From: SAT2750 sp964476375
GTDB taxonomy: Bacteria; Planctomycetota; Planctomycetia; Pirellulales; Pirellulaceae
Direction of reading: 5' to 3'
NCBI GenBank assembly: GCA_964476375.1
Contig: CAYYZW010000113.1
Location: 1 to 7,825, forward strand
Length of the DNA stretch: 7,825 nt
Shown: positions 1 to 7,200 of the stretch, one piece after another
Layout: each line of letters opens with the position of its first letter
How positions within the stretch are numbered: the first letter of the stretch is position 1
Notes under the pieces: model-generated
The model's database searches: none
Told to the model about the DNA's origin: nothing
The model's input: only the letters and a program-made list of their open reading frames with translations
Position numbers and translations under genes: made by a program

Positions 1-2442
1 ACTCACACGCCGGGGGAGAAGGTCAACAAGGACTTTGGCCGCTTTGCCAAACCCTTTCTCGCCCGTCACTGCCTGGACTGTCATGGCGACACAGACCCGG
101 AGGGCAATCTCTCGCTGCATGACCTGGGGCCTGTGGATGAAGTCAACTCCGGAACCTGGAGAAGCGTCTGGGCCCAGGTCACCTTGAAGGAGATGCCACC
201 CAAGGACATGGAGCAGCCACACGTCGTGCGCCGACTGCAGTTCTCCGACTGGATCGTCGCTGAACTGACGCGCGTCATGCAAGACAAGGGCGGTTTCCAT
301 GACCACCTTGACCCCGGCAAGGGAAACTACGTCGATCACGATCTGCTCTTTGGCCCGCTGCCCGACGGCCTCCAGCTCGTGCCCTCATCGTCCCCCGCAC
401 GGATCTGGCGAGTGACCCCCCAGGAACACATCACGCGCCTGAACGAACTGATCAACCGGGAACCAGACTACAACCCGGACAAGCCGGGCCTTCGAACCCG
501 CGGCGACGTCGTCCCCACCAACCACGGGGGGGAACTCAAGCTCTACTTCGGTACCGATCGAATTATCCGCTGGGAGGGTGGAACCGTGGCCTACGCCACT
601 GCGGTCAAGAGTCTGCCCGTGGTCCTCTCCTCCTCCCGCGCGCACGGCCTGGAGAATTACCCGGACTTCTACACGGTCTACAGTTCCGAGGCCACGCAAA
701 TACTCAGCAAGGCGGAAGACATTCTTCGCTACATGGCTTACGGCCCGTTGAGCCTCGCCAATCCCGAACAGATCACCGATGACCCCAAGACCTATGACAA
801 GGTAAAACCCCCGGGAGATATTCGTGGATTGCCAACCGCGATTGTTTACAGCACCAAGGTCGTCCGCCCGCTGACACCCGTCCACGACTTGATGAAAGAC
901 CCTGCCGTGAGCGACGAGGCTCTGCGGGCCGCGGTGGACTATCTTTTTGAAGCCCTCACTTTCCGTCCTCCACTCCAGGAAGAATCCGAAGCGTACCTGA
1001 CCCTCGTCAGGCAATCGATCGAGAAACTCGGCAAGGAGGACGGCGCCATCCTCGGTCTCTCGGCCATCTTCCTCGATCGGGACGCACTTTTCCGACCGGA
1101 ACTGGCCGAGGTCGGCAAACCCGATCGCCACGGGCGTGTCATGCTCCAGGACTGGGAACTGGGCCTGGCGGTCAACCATGCACTGCGATACATCCAGCCA
1201 GACGACCAGCTGCGGACGGCCATCGCCGAGGGGCGGATGCGGACCAGGGCGGATGTCCAGCGCGAGGTCCAGCGGATACTGGCCGACGACAGCATTCGCA
1301 AGCCGCGGGTCCTGCGATTCTTCCGTGATTACTTTGACTACGACCTTGGTGGCTACATCTGCAAGGACTCCAATGCCCTGGCGAGTACCGGCGTGAGCAC
1401 AAGAGGGGCCTCGCACTACCGCGCCATGTTCGATGCAACCGCCAGCACCGATCGGCTGATCGAACTCATCCTGCAGGAAGACAAGGATGTCCTCAGGCAG
1501 TTATTAACGACCGACAGGGTCGTGGCGACCAGGACAGACAACGTCTATTTCGGCAGCAAGCGGACCAGCGAGGAAAGAGCGGCCTCGGTGGCCGCGGCGA
1601 AGAAAGCGGAGGCCGAGGCAGCCAAGAAAGCCGAGGCCGAACTGGCAGCCTGGCTGAAGGCCAACCCGGGAAAAAAACCGCCAGCGGCCAAGAAGAAAAA
1701 ACCGGCAAACGTCAATCACGACATTGCCGAGGCCAACCTCACGGGGCCGAAAATCTATGCCCGCGTGAGTCGACGCAGCTTCGGCGCCGGTTCATTGAAG
1801 CCGGATCGCACCCTGGCCACGATCCCCGAGGGCCAGCGCCTGGGCCTGCTGACCCACCCGAGCTGGCTCGTCTCCCACTCGGATGCCATGGACAATCATG
1901 CCATCCTGCGTGGTCGATGGATCCGTGAACGCCTGCTCGGCGGGGGCATTCCCGACGTGCCGATCACGGTCAATGCGATGCTTCCCGACGAGCCCAACAC
2001 GGCGCTACGACAGCGGATGCGGGTCACAAGGGAAACCTACTGCTGGACCTGTCACAGGAAAATGGATCCGCTTGGCCTGCCCTTTGAAATGTACAACCAC
2101 GCGGGCCTGTACCGGAAGACGGAACTGGGTAAACCGGTCGATACCACGGGCGAGATCATCGACAGCGGCGACCCGGAACTGGACGGCCCGGTGGACAACG
2201 CGACCGACATGATCCGCAGGCTGGCCAACAGCGAGCGGGTGGAACAGGTCTTCGTGCGTCACGCCTTCCGCTACTGGATGGGCCGTAACGAAACGATCAA
2301 CGATGCCCCGATTCTCCAGGACGCCCAGAGGGCATACAGAGAGAGTGGCGGCAGCATGCAGGCGCTGATCACCTCCCTGCTCACCTCCGATGCTTTCCTC
2401 TATCGCACCGTGGAGGGCAAGGGCGGGGGCCGTCGCCAGTAA
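1..2442 (+). CDS. Planctomycete diheme cytochrome-type protein (PSCyt1-like / DUF1595-DUF1592-DUF1588-DUF1585), 5'-truncated
   Basis: The frame is open from base 1, so the first in-frame ATG (133) is internal and the true start lies left of the window; 813 residues are visible. Counting from base 1, a c-type heme motif CLDCH is at residues 24-28, followed by a PSCyt1-like segment. A DUF1595-like stretch (FRPPLQEESEAY) lies near 316-330. A DUF1592-like region runs about 347-456, ending in FFRDYFDYD. An Ala/Lys-rich linker spans about 524-570. A DUF1588-like region starts near 616 and carries a second CxxCH, CWTCHRKMDPLG, at 681-685. A DUF1585-like end (about 717-765) has HAFRYWMGR. Family knowledge: such proteins are abundant in planctomycetes, are exported, and are thought to act in extracytoplasmic redox chemistry, but their substrates are mostly unknown. 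A DUF1552 gene often follows; none does here. Gene identity is secure, function is not. Confidence 0.95.
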   Translation, partial: THTPGEKVNKDFGRFAKPFLARHCLDCHGDTDPEGNLSLHDLGPVDEVNSGTWRSVWAQVTLKEMPPKDMEQPHVVRRLQFSDWIVAELTRVMQDKGGFHDHLDPGKGNYVDHDLLFGPLPDGLQLVPSSSPARIWRVTPQEHITRLNELINREPDYNPDKPGLRTRGDVVPTNHGGELKLYFGTDRIIRWEGGTVAYATAVKSLPVVLSSSRAHGLENYPDFYTVYSSEATQILSKAEDILRYMAYGPLSLANPEQITDDPKTYDKVKPPGDIRGLPTAIVYSTKVVRPLTPVHDLMKDPAVSDEALRAAVDYLFEALTFRPPLQEESEAYLTLVRQSIEKLGKEDGAILGLSAIFLDRDALFRPELAEVGKPDRHGRVMLQDWELGLAVNHALRYIQPDDQLRTAIAEGRMRTRADVQREVQRILADDSIRKPRVLRFFRDYFDYDLGGYICKDSNALASTGVSTRGASHYRAMFDATASTDRLIELILQEDKDVLRQLLTTDRVVATRTDNVYFGSKRTSEERAASVAAAKKAEAEAAKKAEAELAAWLKANPGKKPPAAKKKKPANVNHDIAEANLTGPKIYARVSRRSFGAGSLKPDRTLATIPEGQRLGLLTHPSWLVSHSDAMDNHAILRGRWIRERLLGGGIPDVPITVNAMLPDEPNTALRQRMRVTRETYCWTCHRKMDPLGLPFEMYNHAGLYRKTELGKPVDTTGEIIDSGDPELDGPVDNATDMIRRLANSERVEQVFVRHAFRYWMGRNETINDAPILQDAQRAYRESGGSMQALITSLLTSDAFLYRTVEGKGGGRRQ
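70..84 (+). other. First CxxCH heme c attachment motif
   Basis: The codons read Cys-Leu-Asp-Cys-His, followed by Gly. This is the standard covalent heme c site, placed as expected near the N-terminal cytochrome part of the 1-2442 protein. It lies upstream of the ATG at 133, so an annotation starting there would wrongly drop the heme site. Confidence 0.9.
1570..1710 (+). other. Ala/Lys/Glu-rich low-complexity linker inside the cytochrome protein
   Basis: This in-frame segment encodes alternating Ala, Lys and Glu blocks (for example AAAKKAEAEAAKKAEAELAA), then a Pro/Lys-rich stretch (KKPPAAKKKKPA). The first half is probably a charged helix and the second a flexible basic linker. It separates the DUF1592-like region from the DUF1588-like region that carries the second heme motif. 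It contains A7 (1671-1677) and A6 (1696-1701) runs, yet the frame stays open through both. Confidence 0.8.
2041..2055 (+). other. Second CxxCH motif, in the DUF1588-like region
   Basis: The codons read Cys-Trp-Thr-Cys-His, followed by RKMDPLGLPFE. The combination CxxCH...MDPxG is the hallmark of the DUF1588 region of planctomycete cytochrome-type proteins. It makes a second heme site plausible, but heme binding here is inferred from the motif only. Confidence 0.8.
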
Positions 2443-2454
2443 CCGTTTCCGGAT

Positions 2455-2580
2455 TCAAGCCAGGGACTGCTCGATCGGACCTTCCTGGTGAAAATTCTTC
2501 AGGCCGATCTCGGCTAAAATCCGCAGGCCCTGTTTCACCAGGCTCGCCATGGAAGCGGGAACCGGCTTTGGCGGTTCAAT
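2455..2580 (-). pseudogene. Coding-like tail in a shifted frame, probable lost C-terminus of the 2576-3118 gene
   Basis: Past the stop of the 2576-3118 gene, another - strand frame is open for 41 codons and ends with TGA at 2455-2457. It reads IEPPKPVPASMASLVKQG and ends in GPIEQSLA. Third positions are mostly G or C, as in the real genes here, and the middle looks like an amphipathic helix (LVKQGLRILAEIGLKNF). Removing one base near 2576-2579 joins it to the upstream gene as ...HLKTDEPPKPVP. The only ATG (2548-2550) has no Shine-Dalgarno sequence in front, so a stand-alone peptide is less likely. The tail ends 12 bases from the convergent gene 1 stop, leaving almost no non-coding DNA. It could be a real indel, a sequencing error, or chance. 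Confidence 0.55.
2559..2577. repeat. Small perfect inverted repeat at the end of the 2576-3118 gene
   Basis: GAACCG (2559-2564) and CGGTTC (2572-2577) form a 6-bp stem with a 7-base loop, overlapping the TGA stop of the - strand gene. No T-run follows on either strand, so it does not look like an intrinsic terminator. It sits at the apparent frame break described for the tail. Confidence 0.4.
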
Positions 2581-3118
2581 CTGTCTTCAGGTGGACCGTC
2601 GCTTTATCGCTGAAGTCTTTCACTCGGAACTGGCCTGTCCTGGCGACGCGACGGATCTTGAAGACAACCGAATAATTGTCAAAGGTCCCGAAAGGACTCT
2701 TGGTCTGGTCGATCAACTTGTGCGACACCATTTTACAGGAACCGGCCGCGATCTTGTGGGTCGCCGTCGGTTCGGGAACATCCACAAAGAGCCCGTCGGA
2801 ATGTTGATTGTTGAGCCACTTTTTCAGCCCCTCCTCATTCACATCGTCGGCAAACGTGTAGAGTGTCGCCGCGAGAGGAAACTTCATGCTCTTGTTATCA
2901 ATCACCACCTTGAGAACCGCCTTCTGCTCCTGGAAGGTGTAGAAAATCAGGGTATTACGAAAACCTCCAAGCGAACTGCTGACCTCAAGCTTGTGAACCT
3001 GCGTGCCGCGGGCATCGAGCATCTGCCCCGCAAGCGGACCTTTCTCCGCGCACGCAACCGAGACAAAGGTTGCCAGGAGAACGACAAAACCGCAGATGCT
3101 GCATCTTGGATGATTCAT
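2576..3118 (-). CDS. Secreted protein of unknown family, possibly C-terminally truncated
   Basis: The protein has 180 residues from ATG 3118. The N-terminus MNHPRCSICGFVVLLATFVSVACA has a short charged start, a hydrophobic core and a likely signal peptidase I site after ACA (about residue 24). Cys23 is a weak lipobox candidate because the -3 residue is Ser. The mature part looks rich in beta strands (TLIFYTF, AVLKVVIDN, YSVVFKIRR) with a helical piece (NEEGLKKWLNN) near the middle. I recognise no family or catalytic motif. Upstream of the ATG there is no clear Shine-Dalgarno sequence (ATCCTCTGAAAAGCATTGTC). The gene follows the carbohydrate-related genes on the same strand after a 159-base gap, so it may share their transcript or have its own promoter. 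Its ending ...VHLKTD appears premature; see the tail at 2455-2580. Confidence 0.85.
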   Translation of the reverse strand: MNHPRCSICGFVVLLATFVSVACAEKGPLAGQMLDARGTQVHKLEVSSSLGGFRNTLIFYTFQEQKAVLKVVIDNKSMKFPLAATLYTFADDVNEEGLKKWLNNQHSDGLFVDVPEPTATHKIAAGSCKMVSHKLIDQTKSPFGTFDNYSVVFKIRRVARTGQFRVKDFSDKATVHLKTD

Positions 3119-3277
3119 GGGACAATGCTTTTCAGAGGATTTTCTTTCCGCTCGAGCCTGAAATCACTCCGGGCGGTTCTTTCAACGCATCGTAGCGTGA
3201 CCCGGATTTCATGTCTATTGCATCGCTCCACCCACGTTAAGAGCATCGCCTGGATCGAACCGGATCGGCATCGGGCT
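3119..3277. other. 159-base gap upstream of the secreted-protein gene
   Basis: I see no convincing promoter, operator or terminator here. On the - strand a weak pair TTAACG...TAGACA with 17-base spacing is present but matches the consensus poorly. A 26-codon - strand frame (ATG 3212 to TGA 3132, beginning MKSGSRYDALKEPP) is open, but it has no Shine-Dalgarno sequence and mixed third-position usage, so I do not call it a gene. Confidence 0.5.
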
Positions 3278-3455
3278 TCACGGTTTCGGGTCCACCTTCC
3301 AGTTCTGGTTCCGGCGCTGGCCGCAGCAGGGATAATAGTCCCAGGGCGCATCGAGGTCGTGTCTCGACAGGGTGTACCTGGAGCTGAATGCGAAACTGCT
3401 GCTGCCCCCTGGCAAAGTCGGGATTGCCAGGCACCTTCGATCCGGACCACGGCAT
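3278..3455 (-). pseudogene. Short translationally coupled frame, apparently split by a one-base indel
   Basis: The preceding gene stops with TGA (3460-3458), and after two bases an ATG (3455) starts MPWSGSKVPGNPDFARG; a GTG (3461-3459) also overlaps the stop. After a run of five G on this strand (3409-3405) the frame becomes unconvincing (QQQFRIQLQ... with poor third-position GC). The neighbouring frame becomes strongly coding-like, with SSSFAFSSRYTLSRHDLDAP and then WDYYPCCGQRRNQNWKVDP, stopping at TGA 3280-3278. Dropping one G would give a continuous protein of roughly 58 residues, rich in aromatics and with a Cys-Cys pair, without a signal peptide. I do not recognise the family. The second half also lies in the frame of the upstream gene beyond its stop, so readthrough is a less likely alternative. 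The unbroken frame from 3461 to 3237 is the literal reading if no error exists. Confidence 0.5.
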
Positions 3456-3457
3456 GC

Positions 3458-4189
3458 TCACTCTGTTTTGAGTGACCAGATCGTAAAGTCATCAACGACA
3501 ACCTCGTCGCCCTCCTGGACAACGATGGCCGCGGACGATTTGGCGGGAAGCTTGAACGTGGCCGTCTCAAACTCCGGCAACTGGAATTCACCCCGGTGTG
3601 TCTTCCAGGACTCGGTGGCCTGGATCTTGACCAGGTCCGGGAAGCCCAGCCAGCGAAACTCGCCCGTCGCCGGGTTATTGGCACCGACCCAGGCTCGAAA
3701 ATGAAAGGTCCCCTCTCCCCGGAGCGATACCTCGTAGCGGTACCTTGTGCCTGCTGCGACGATCTTGGAATAGCGTCCGTGCAGGCCGACCTGGCAGCCT
3801 GCCAGCAACATGGACTGCCCCTTGAAGGCCCCGGCCCCCTCGACCATGCGTCCTGTTTGCAGGGTAAAACCCCTCGCGCGCCGGTAGAGCGGACCGCGAT
3901 ATTCAAACGGCAGCTGTTTCCCCGCCTTCAGCTGTTTCCTGCCGGACTGCCGCATCGAGAAGGTGATCGGTTCCCATGACCATTGGTCAAAATCGTCGCT
4001 GACGATGGCCACCGGTTCGCTCCTGGGGTCCGCGGCAGCGACCATGACTGAGAGCAGGGTTGCCAGGCCAAGAAAGGCGAGGGCTCGCGTGACCAGGCCG
4101 GCCAAACCCCGGGGATCAAGAGAACACACGGAGGCCAGCCCCTCTCTCCTGGATCGGTTTTGTTTACAGGGGGCATCGCAGGAAATCAT
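3458..4189 (-). CDS. Secreted protein with carbohydrate-binding-like (CBM4/9-type jelly-roll) domain
   Basis: I chose ATG 4189 because it overlaps the stop of the upstream gene (ATGA) and has GAGGTGG 7 bases before it; the frame is open further upstream but only inside the previous gene. The protein has 243 residues. Residues 1-30 are a long basic, Cys-containing n-region, followed by a hydrophobic segment (LVTRALAFLGLATLLSVMVAAA) with likely cleavage near residue 52 before DPRSEP. The rest looks like one beta-sandwich: SDDFDQWSW near the start, then YRYEVSLRGEGTFHFRAWVG, WLGFPDLVKI, ESWKTHRGEF and a final VVVDDFTIWSL. The order 'Y.v.l.geG...f.aw', then 'sW....f', then 'vDDf.i' is typical of CBM4/9-like galactose-binding folds. 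I infer glycan or surface binding in partnership with the GH42-like enzyme encoded directly upstream. No catalytic residues are evident. Confidence 0.8.
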   Translation of the reverse strand: MISCDAPCKQNRSRREGLASVCSLDPRGLAGLVTRALAFLGLATLLSVMVAAADPRSEPVAIVSDDFDQWSWEPITFSMRQSGRKQLKAGKQLPFEYRGPLYRRARGFTLQTGRMVEGAGAFKGQSMLLAGCQVGLHGRYSKIVAAGTRYRYEVSLRGEGTFHFRAWVGANNPATGEFRWLGFPDLVKIQATESWKTHRGEFQLPEFETATFKLPAKSSAAIVVQEGDEVVVDDFTIWSLKTE

Positions 4190-4203
4190 CGGTTCACCAC
4201 CTC
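4186..4203 (-). promoter_or_regulatory. ATGA stop/start overlap with Shine-Dalgarno, translational coupling site
   Basis: On the - strand the last codons of the GH42-like gene contain GAGGTGG (4203-4197). Seven bases later ATGA (4189-4186) is both the start of the next gene and the TGA stop of the first. This arrangement normally couples translation of the second gene to the first and supports both a shared transcript and the chosen start. Confidence 0.85.
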
Positions 4204-7200
4204 GAAGGTTGTAGACGTCGCCAGTCCAGTGATTGCGTGCTCGGCGGTCACACGGTAACGGCCCGCCGCGATCGACCGGGAAAGCGGTAAATGAACGGTG
4301 AATGTCCGTCCTTGGAAAAGGATATTCTGCCGGAACCATTCCAGCTCGTTTCCATCGGCGTCCAGGACACGCAGATGCACTGCCTGCGAGAGGGTATCCA
4401 GCCCGGCATCCTGGTTGAAGTGAACCGTCCCCGTGATGGCCAGGTCTGTCCCGGCTGAAACCGGCTGCGCCACGCTTTTCAATTCGATCGACTCCGGCCT
4501 CGCAGGCAGCAGGGCCAGGAAACGGGGCTGCAAATCGAGTTCCAGCGTGATGCGATCGCCAAAGCCAAGGAATTCCTGGTTGCGGACATCATAGACATAG
4601 TGCCTGGACGAGAGCGTGAGAATCGTCTGGGAGGCTTCCTGGTTCGCCGCCGTATCCGAGCAGAGCAGGCCCAGCAACTGCGTGGACCCGTTGTGAAACA
4701 CCCGTGCGAAGACATCCCGGCGGGGGCTGCCGTCCGGAAAAAGCAATTCGACCGGTGGCTGCTGGCCCGCATGCTCTCGCAGGAGGCGGGCAACGACGTC
4801 CGAACCGCTGAAGTCCTCCTTTTCAAGCCGACCGGTATAGCCGTTGAGAATGTTTGGAAGATAGGCCGCCTGGCCTTTGCCGATTTTTTCCAGGTGGACC
4901 CTGTCGGTCACGGGAAACAGGTCAGCCAACCGCCCGGCCTCCAGTTTGCGGCCATGCTCGGTATAGGTAGCCGGATCGTTATCGGCGATCACCAGTCCTC
5001 CCTCCTGGACGAACCGGCGAATGGCATCGGCCTCTGCCGGGGACATTCCCTTGTTGTAGGGCAGGACGAGTGCTCGAAAACCCCGTTTTGACAGGCCACC
5101 TTCCAGCAGGTCCTCCGGCGCGATGATCGTCGGTCGAACCCGGATCGAGTTGAGCAGTGTGAGCGCATCGGCCGGGGCACCCCCAATCACGCTCACGTTC
5201 GACATCCAGGTACCTGAAAACCCGTTCTCCTCAAACGGCAGCGTGCGGGAAATATAATGGTTATAGGGAGCCCAGAGCATCGCCACCTGGGAGCGATGAG
5301 GTTCCGAGGCAATGGTCAGCTTGCCAATGCCACGCTGGATCGCGAGCACCTCGCGCGAGTAATCCTCGAAGAATGGAAGTGCCCGGGAAAAGTCCGGCGT
5401 AAAACAGCTTAAACCGCCAAGCGTTGAATTGGTCAGGCAGTTCTCCCAGTCAAAACCGTTCAGACCAAGCATCAACACGAGCCAGGGATACCGCTGGCGG
5501 TTGACCTTGACCTGGTGATCATAGTTCCAGCGAAGGACCGACTGGGGTGCCATCAGGAAACTGCGCCTGGCCGAGAAGGACTGGGGAAGCTCCACGGTCA
5601 ACGCGTGACGCCACTGGGGGTGAATTTCCTGCCCGATGTACAACTTGGAACTGGTCATCTCCTGGCGATAGCGTGAGAAGTCATGATGATCATGACCGAC
5701 CCGTCCGGTCCTGGCAGCGGGAATAAAACGCCGCATCATCCTCGTCAGGTCAATGAAGTACTGGCTCCAGACCCGCGAACGCATGAAATACCGAAAGTCG
5801 ACCCAGCGAGGAAGCTGGTCCTGCTCGACAGCCTCGGTCAGTAAAATTCCCCGCACCTGGTCCCAGGAATCGAAACGCGTGTTCCATTCCGCGTTCAAGC
5901 TCTCAAGACTGTTCGCGTACTGTTGCTGGCACCATTGCTGGAAGACACGGGTTGTTGTTGCCCCGAAACCGGAATTCTCCCGGCCGTCAAATTCCCCCGA
6001 GAGGTAGTTCTCCCCTGTCAACGTGTAAAACGGCGAACCGAAACGGGCAGCCTGCCTGTACTGGTCGATCCGGCCGTTAATGAACTCGGCGCCCATGTAC
6101 TGCATGCGAAATGGAAACTGTTCTGGGTCCAGCTTTTCACCTGTCCTGGCCACCTCGCGGAGCATCCGGCTGAGCTCGGCGAGATCCAGGTCCGGCTGCT
6201 CCTGGTTCGGGTCCCGGTTTCGGTCCCCGGGGCTGAGATATTCTCCGTGGTGATCCGCATAAGCAACACTCTGCAGATGGTGACGGGCATTTTGTGCGAA
6301 CTGGTGCTGCTGGTTATAGATCAGGTAGGTAAAAGTGGAATTAATGCCATGCTGTCGCATCAAACGGCCGTAAAGGTCCCCCTTCCAGTGGCCACGACCC
6401 GGCGTGGGCGAGAAGATCAGCATGAACATGTAATCGTCGAAGTCGCGATTCGGAATCGGCACCGGAATGGATTGTTCGTCCATGATTCCGCTCTCGTCCC
6501 TGATCCGGCAGGTCACATCCCAGAGTTCCGAGAGTGGATTCTTGACCGGGATCGAGAACTGCCCGCTGGTCGCTCCGTCGGGGTGCAGCGTTGCCCTGGC
6601 GACCGTCCGGCCCCAGGTGTCCACGGCAATCACCTCGGCCGAAACGTCTTCGCCAAGGGGATGGGACAATTGAACCGTGCCGGAGATCGCCTGGCCAACT
6701 TTGTACCATGGCCGGCCCACCGTGATCTTCTCGACACGCTGTTCGGTTTCCACCCGCAGGCTGGTAGAGGAAAATTCGATCACCGCACCGGCCCTGTCCA
6801 GCAGGCGGACATCGACCAGGTAATCACCACGAGGCACAACCGGCAACCTGAATTCGGACGACGGCGCCGCGGGCAGTCTTTCATGAAGGACGGTGTTTCC
6901 GCCGCGCGTTCGAAATGTGCAGTCCACAAAAGCAGCCTGTGGTGCCGTGGTCGTGACGCGTGCCACGGTCATGGACCCGCGGAGAACCGTTGTATTGGGA
7001 ACCTGGTCATGCCAGCCCAGCCGACCCGGATTTTCATTGACCGGCGCAGGCAATCCTGTTGTTGGTGAGGAAATGGTGATCGCCGTTTTCGCCGCGGGCC
7101 GGCGGTTGGCACTCCACAGCATGCAGCGGACCAGGATTCCGAAAGAGTGATCGTAGGCAACCGAATCATGGTCGCCCAGCGGATGATTCCAGTAAGGCGT

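Noticed and set aside
133..135. ATG as the start of the cytochrome gene
   Set aside because: The frame is open to base 1 and the upstream part contains the CLDCH heme motif, so the gene starts outside the window.
385..1416. 343-codon open frame on the - strand opposite the cytochrome gene
   Set aside because: It lies wholly within the diheme gene, has no recognisable domain or signal peptide, and is the usual antisense opening seen in high-GC coding DNA.
1669..1704. A7 and A6 runs as a possible programmed frameshift site
   Set aside because: The heptamer is not in the phase needed for -1 slippage and the frame continues into well-conserved DUF1588 and DUF1585 regions.
3132..3212. 26-codon - strand frame (MKSGSRYDALKEPP...) in the gap before the secreted-protein gene
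   Set aside because: No ribosome binding site, mixed codon usage, and too short to separate from chance.
2549..3475. 308-codon + strand frame across the middle region
   Set aside because: It overlaps the secreted-protein gene, whose signal peptide and strand pattern are far more convincing, and contains no recognisable domain.
3115..3906. 263-codon - strand frame overlapping the carbohydrate-binding-like gene
   Set aside because: It is very rich in Arg and Ser, typical of an out-of-frame reading, and overlaps a better gene.
4190..4339. Upstream extension of the carbohydrate-binding-like gene to a start near 4339
   Set aside because: It would overlap the GH42-like gene by about 150 bases and place 50 non-conserved-looking residues before the signal segment; the ATGA start with a Shine-Dalgarno sequence is better.
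5923..7068. 381-codon open frame on the + strand opposite the GH42-like gene
   Set aside because: It is antisense to a well-supported large gene, with composition rich in Arg, Gly and Pro and no motifs; a composition shadow.
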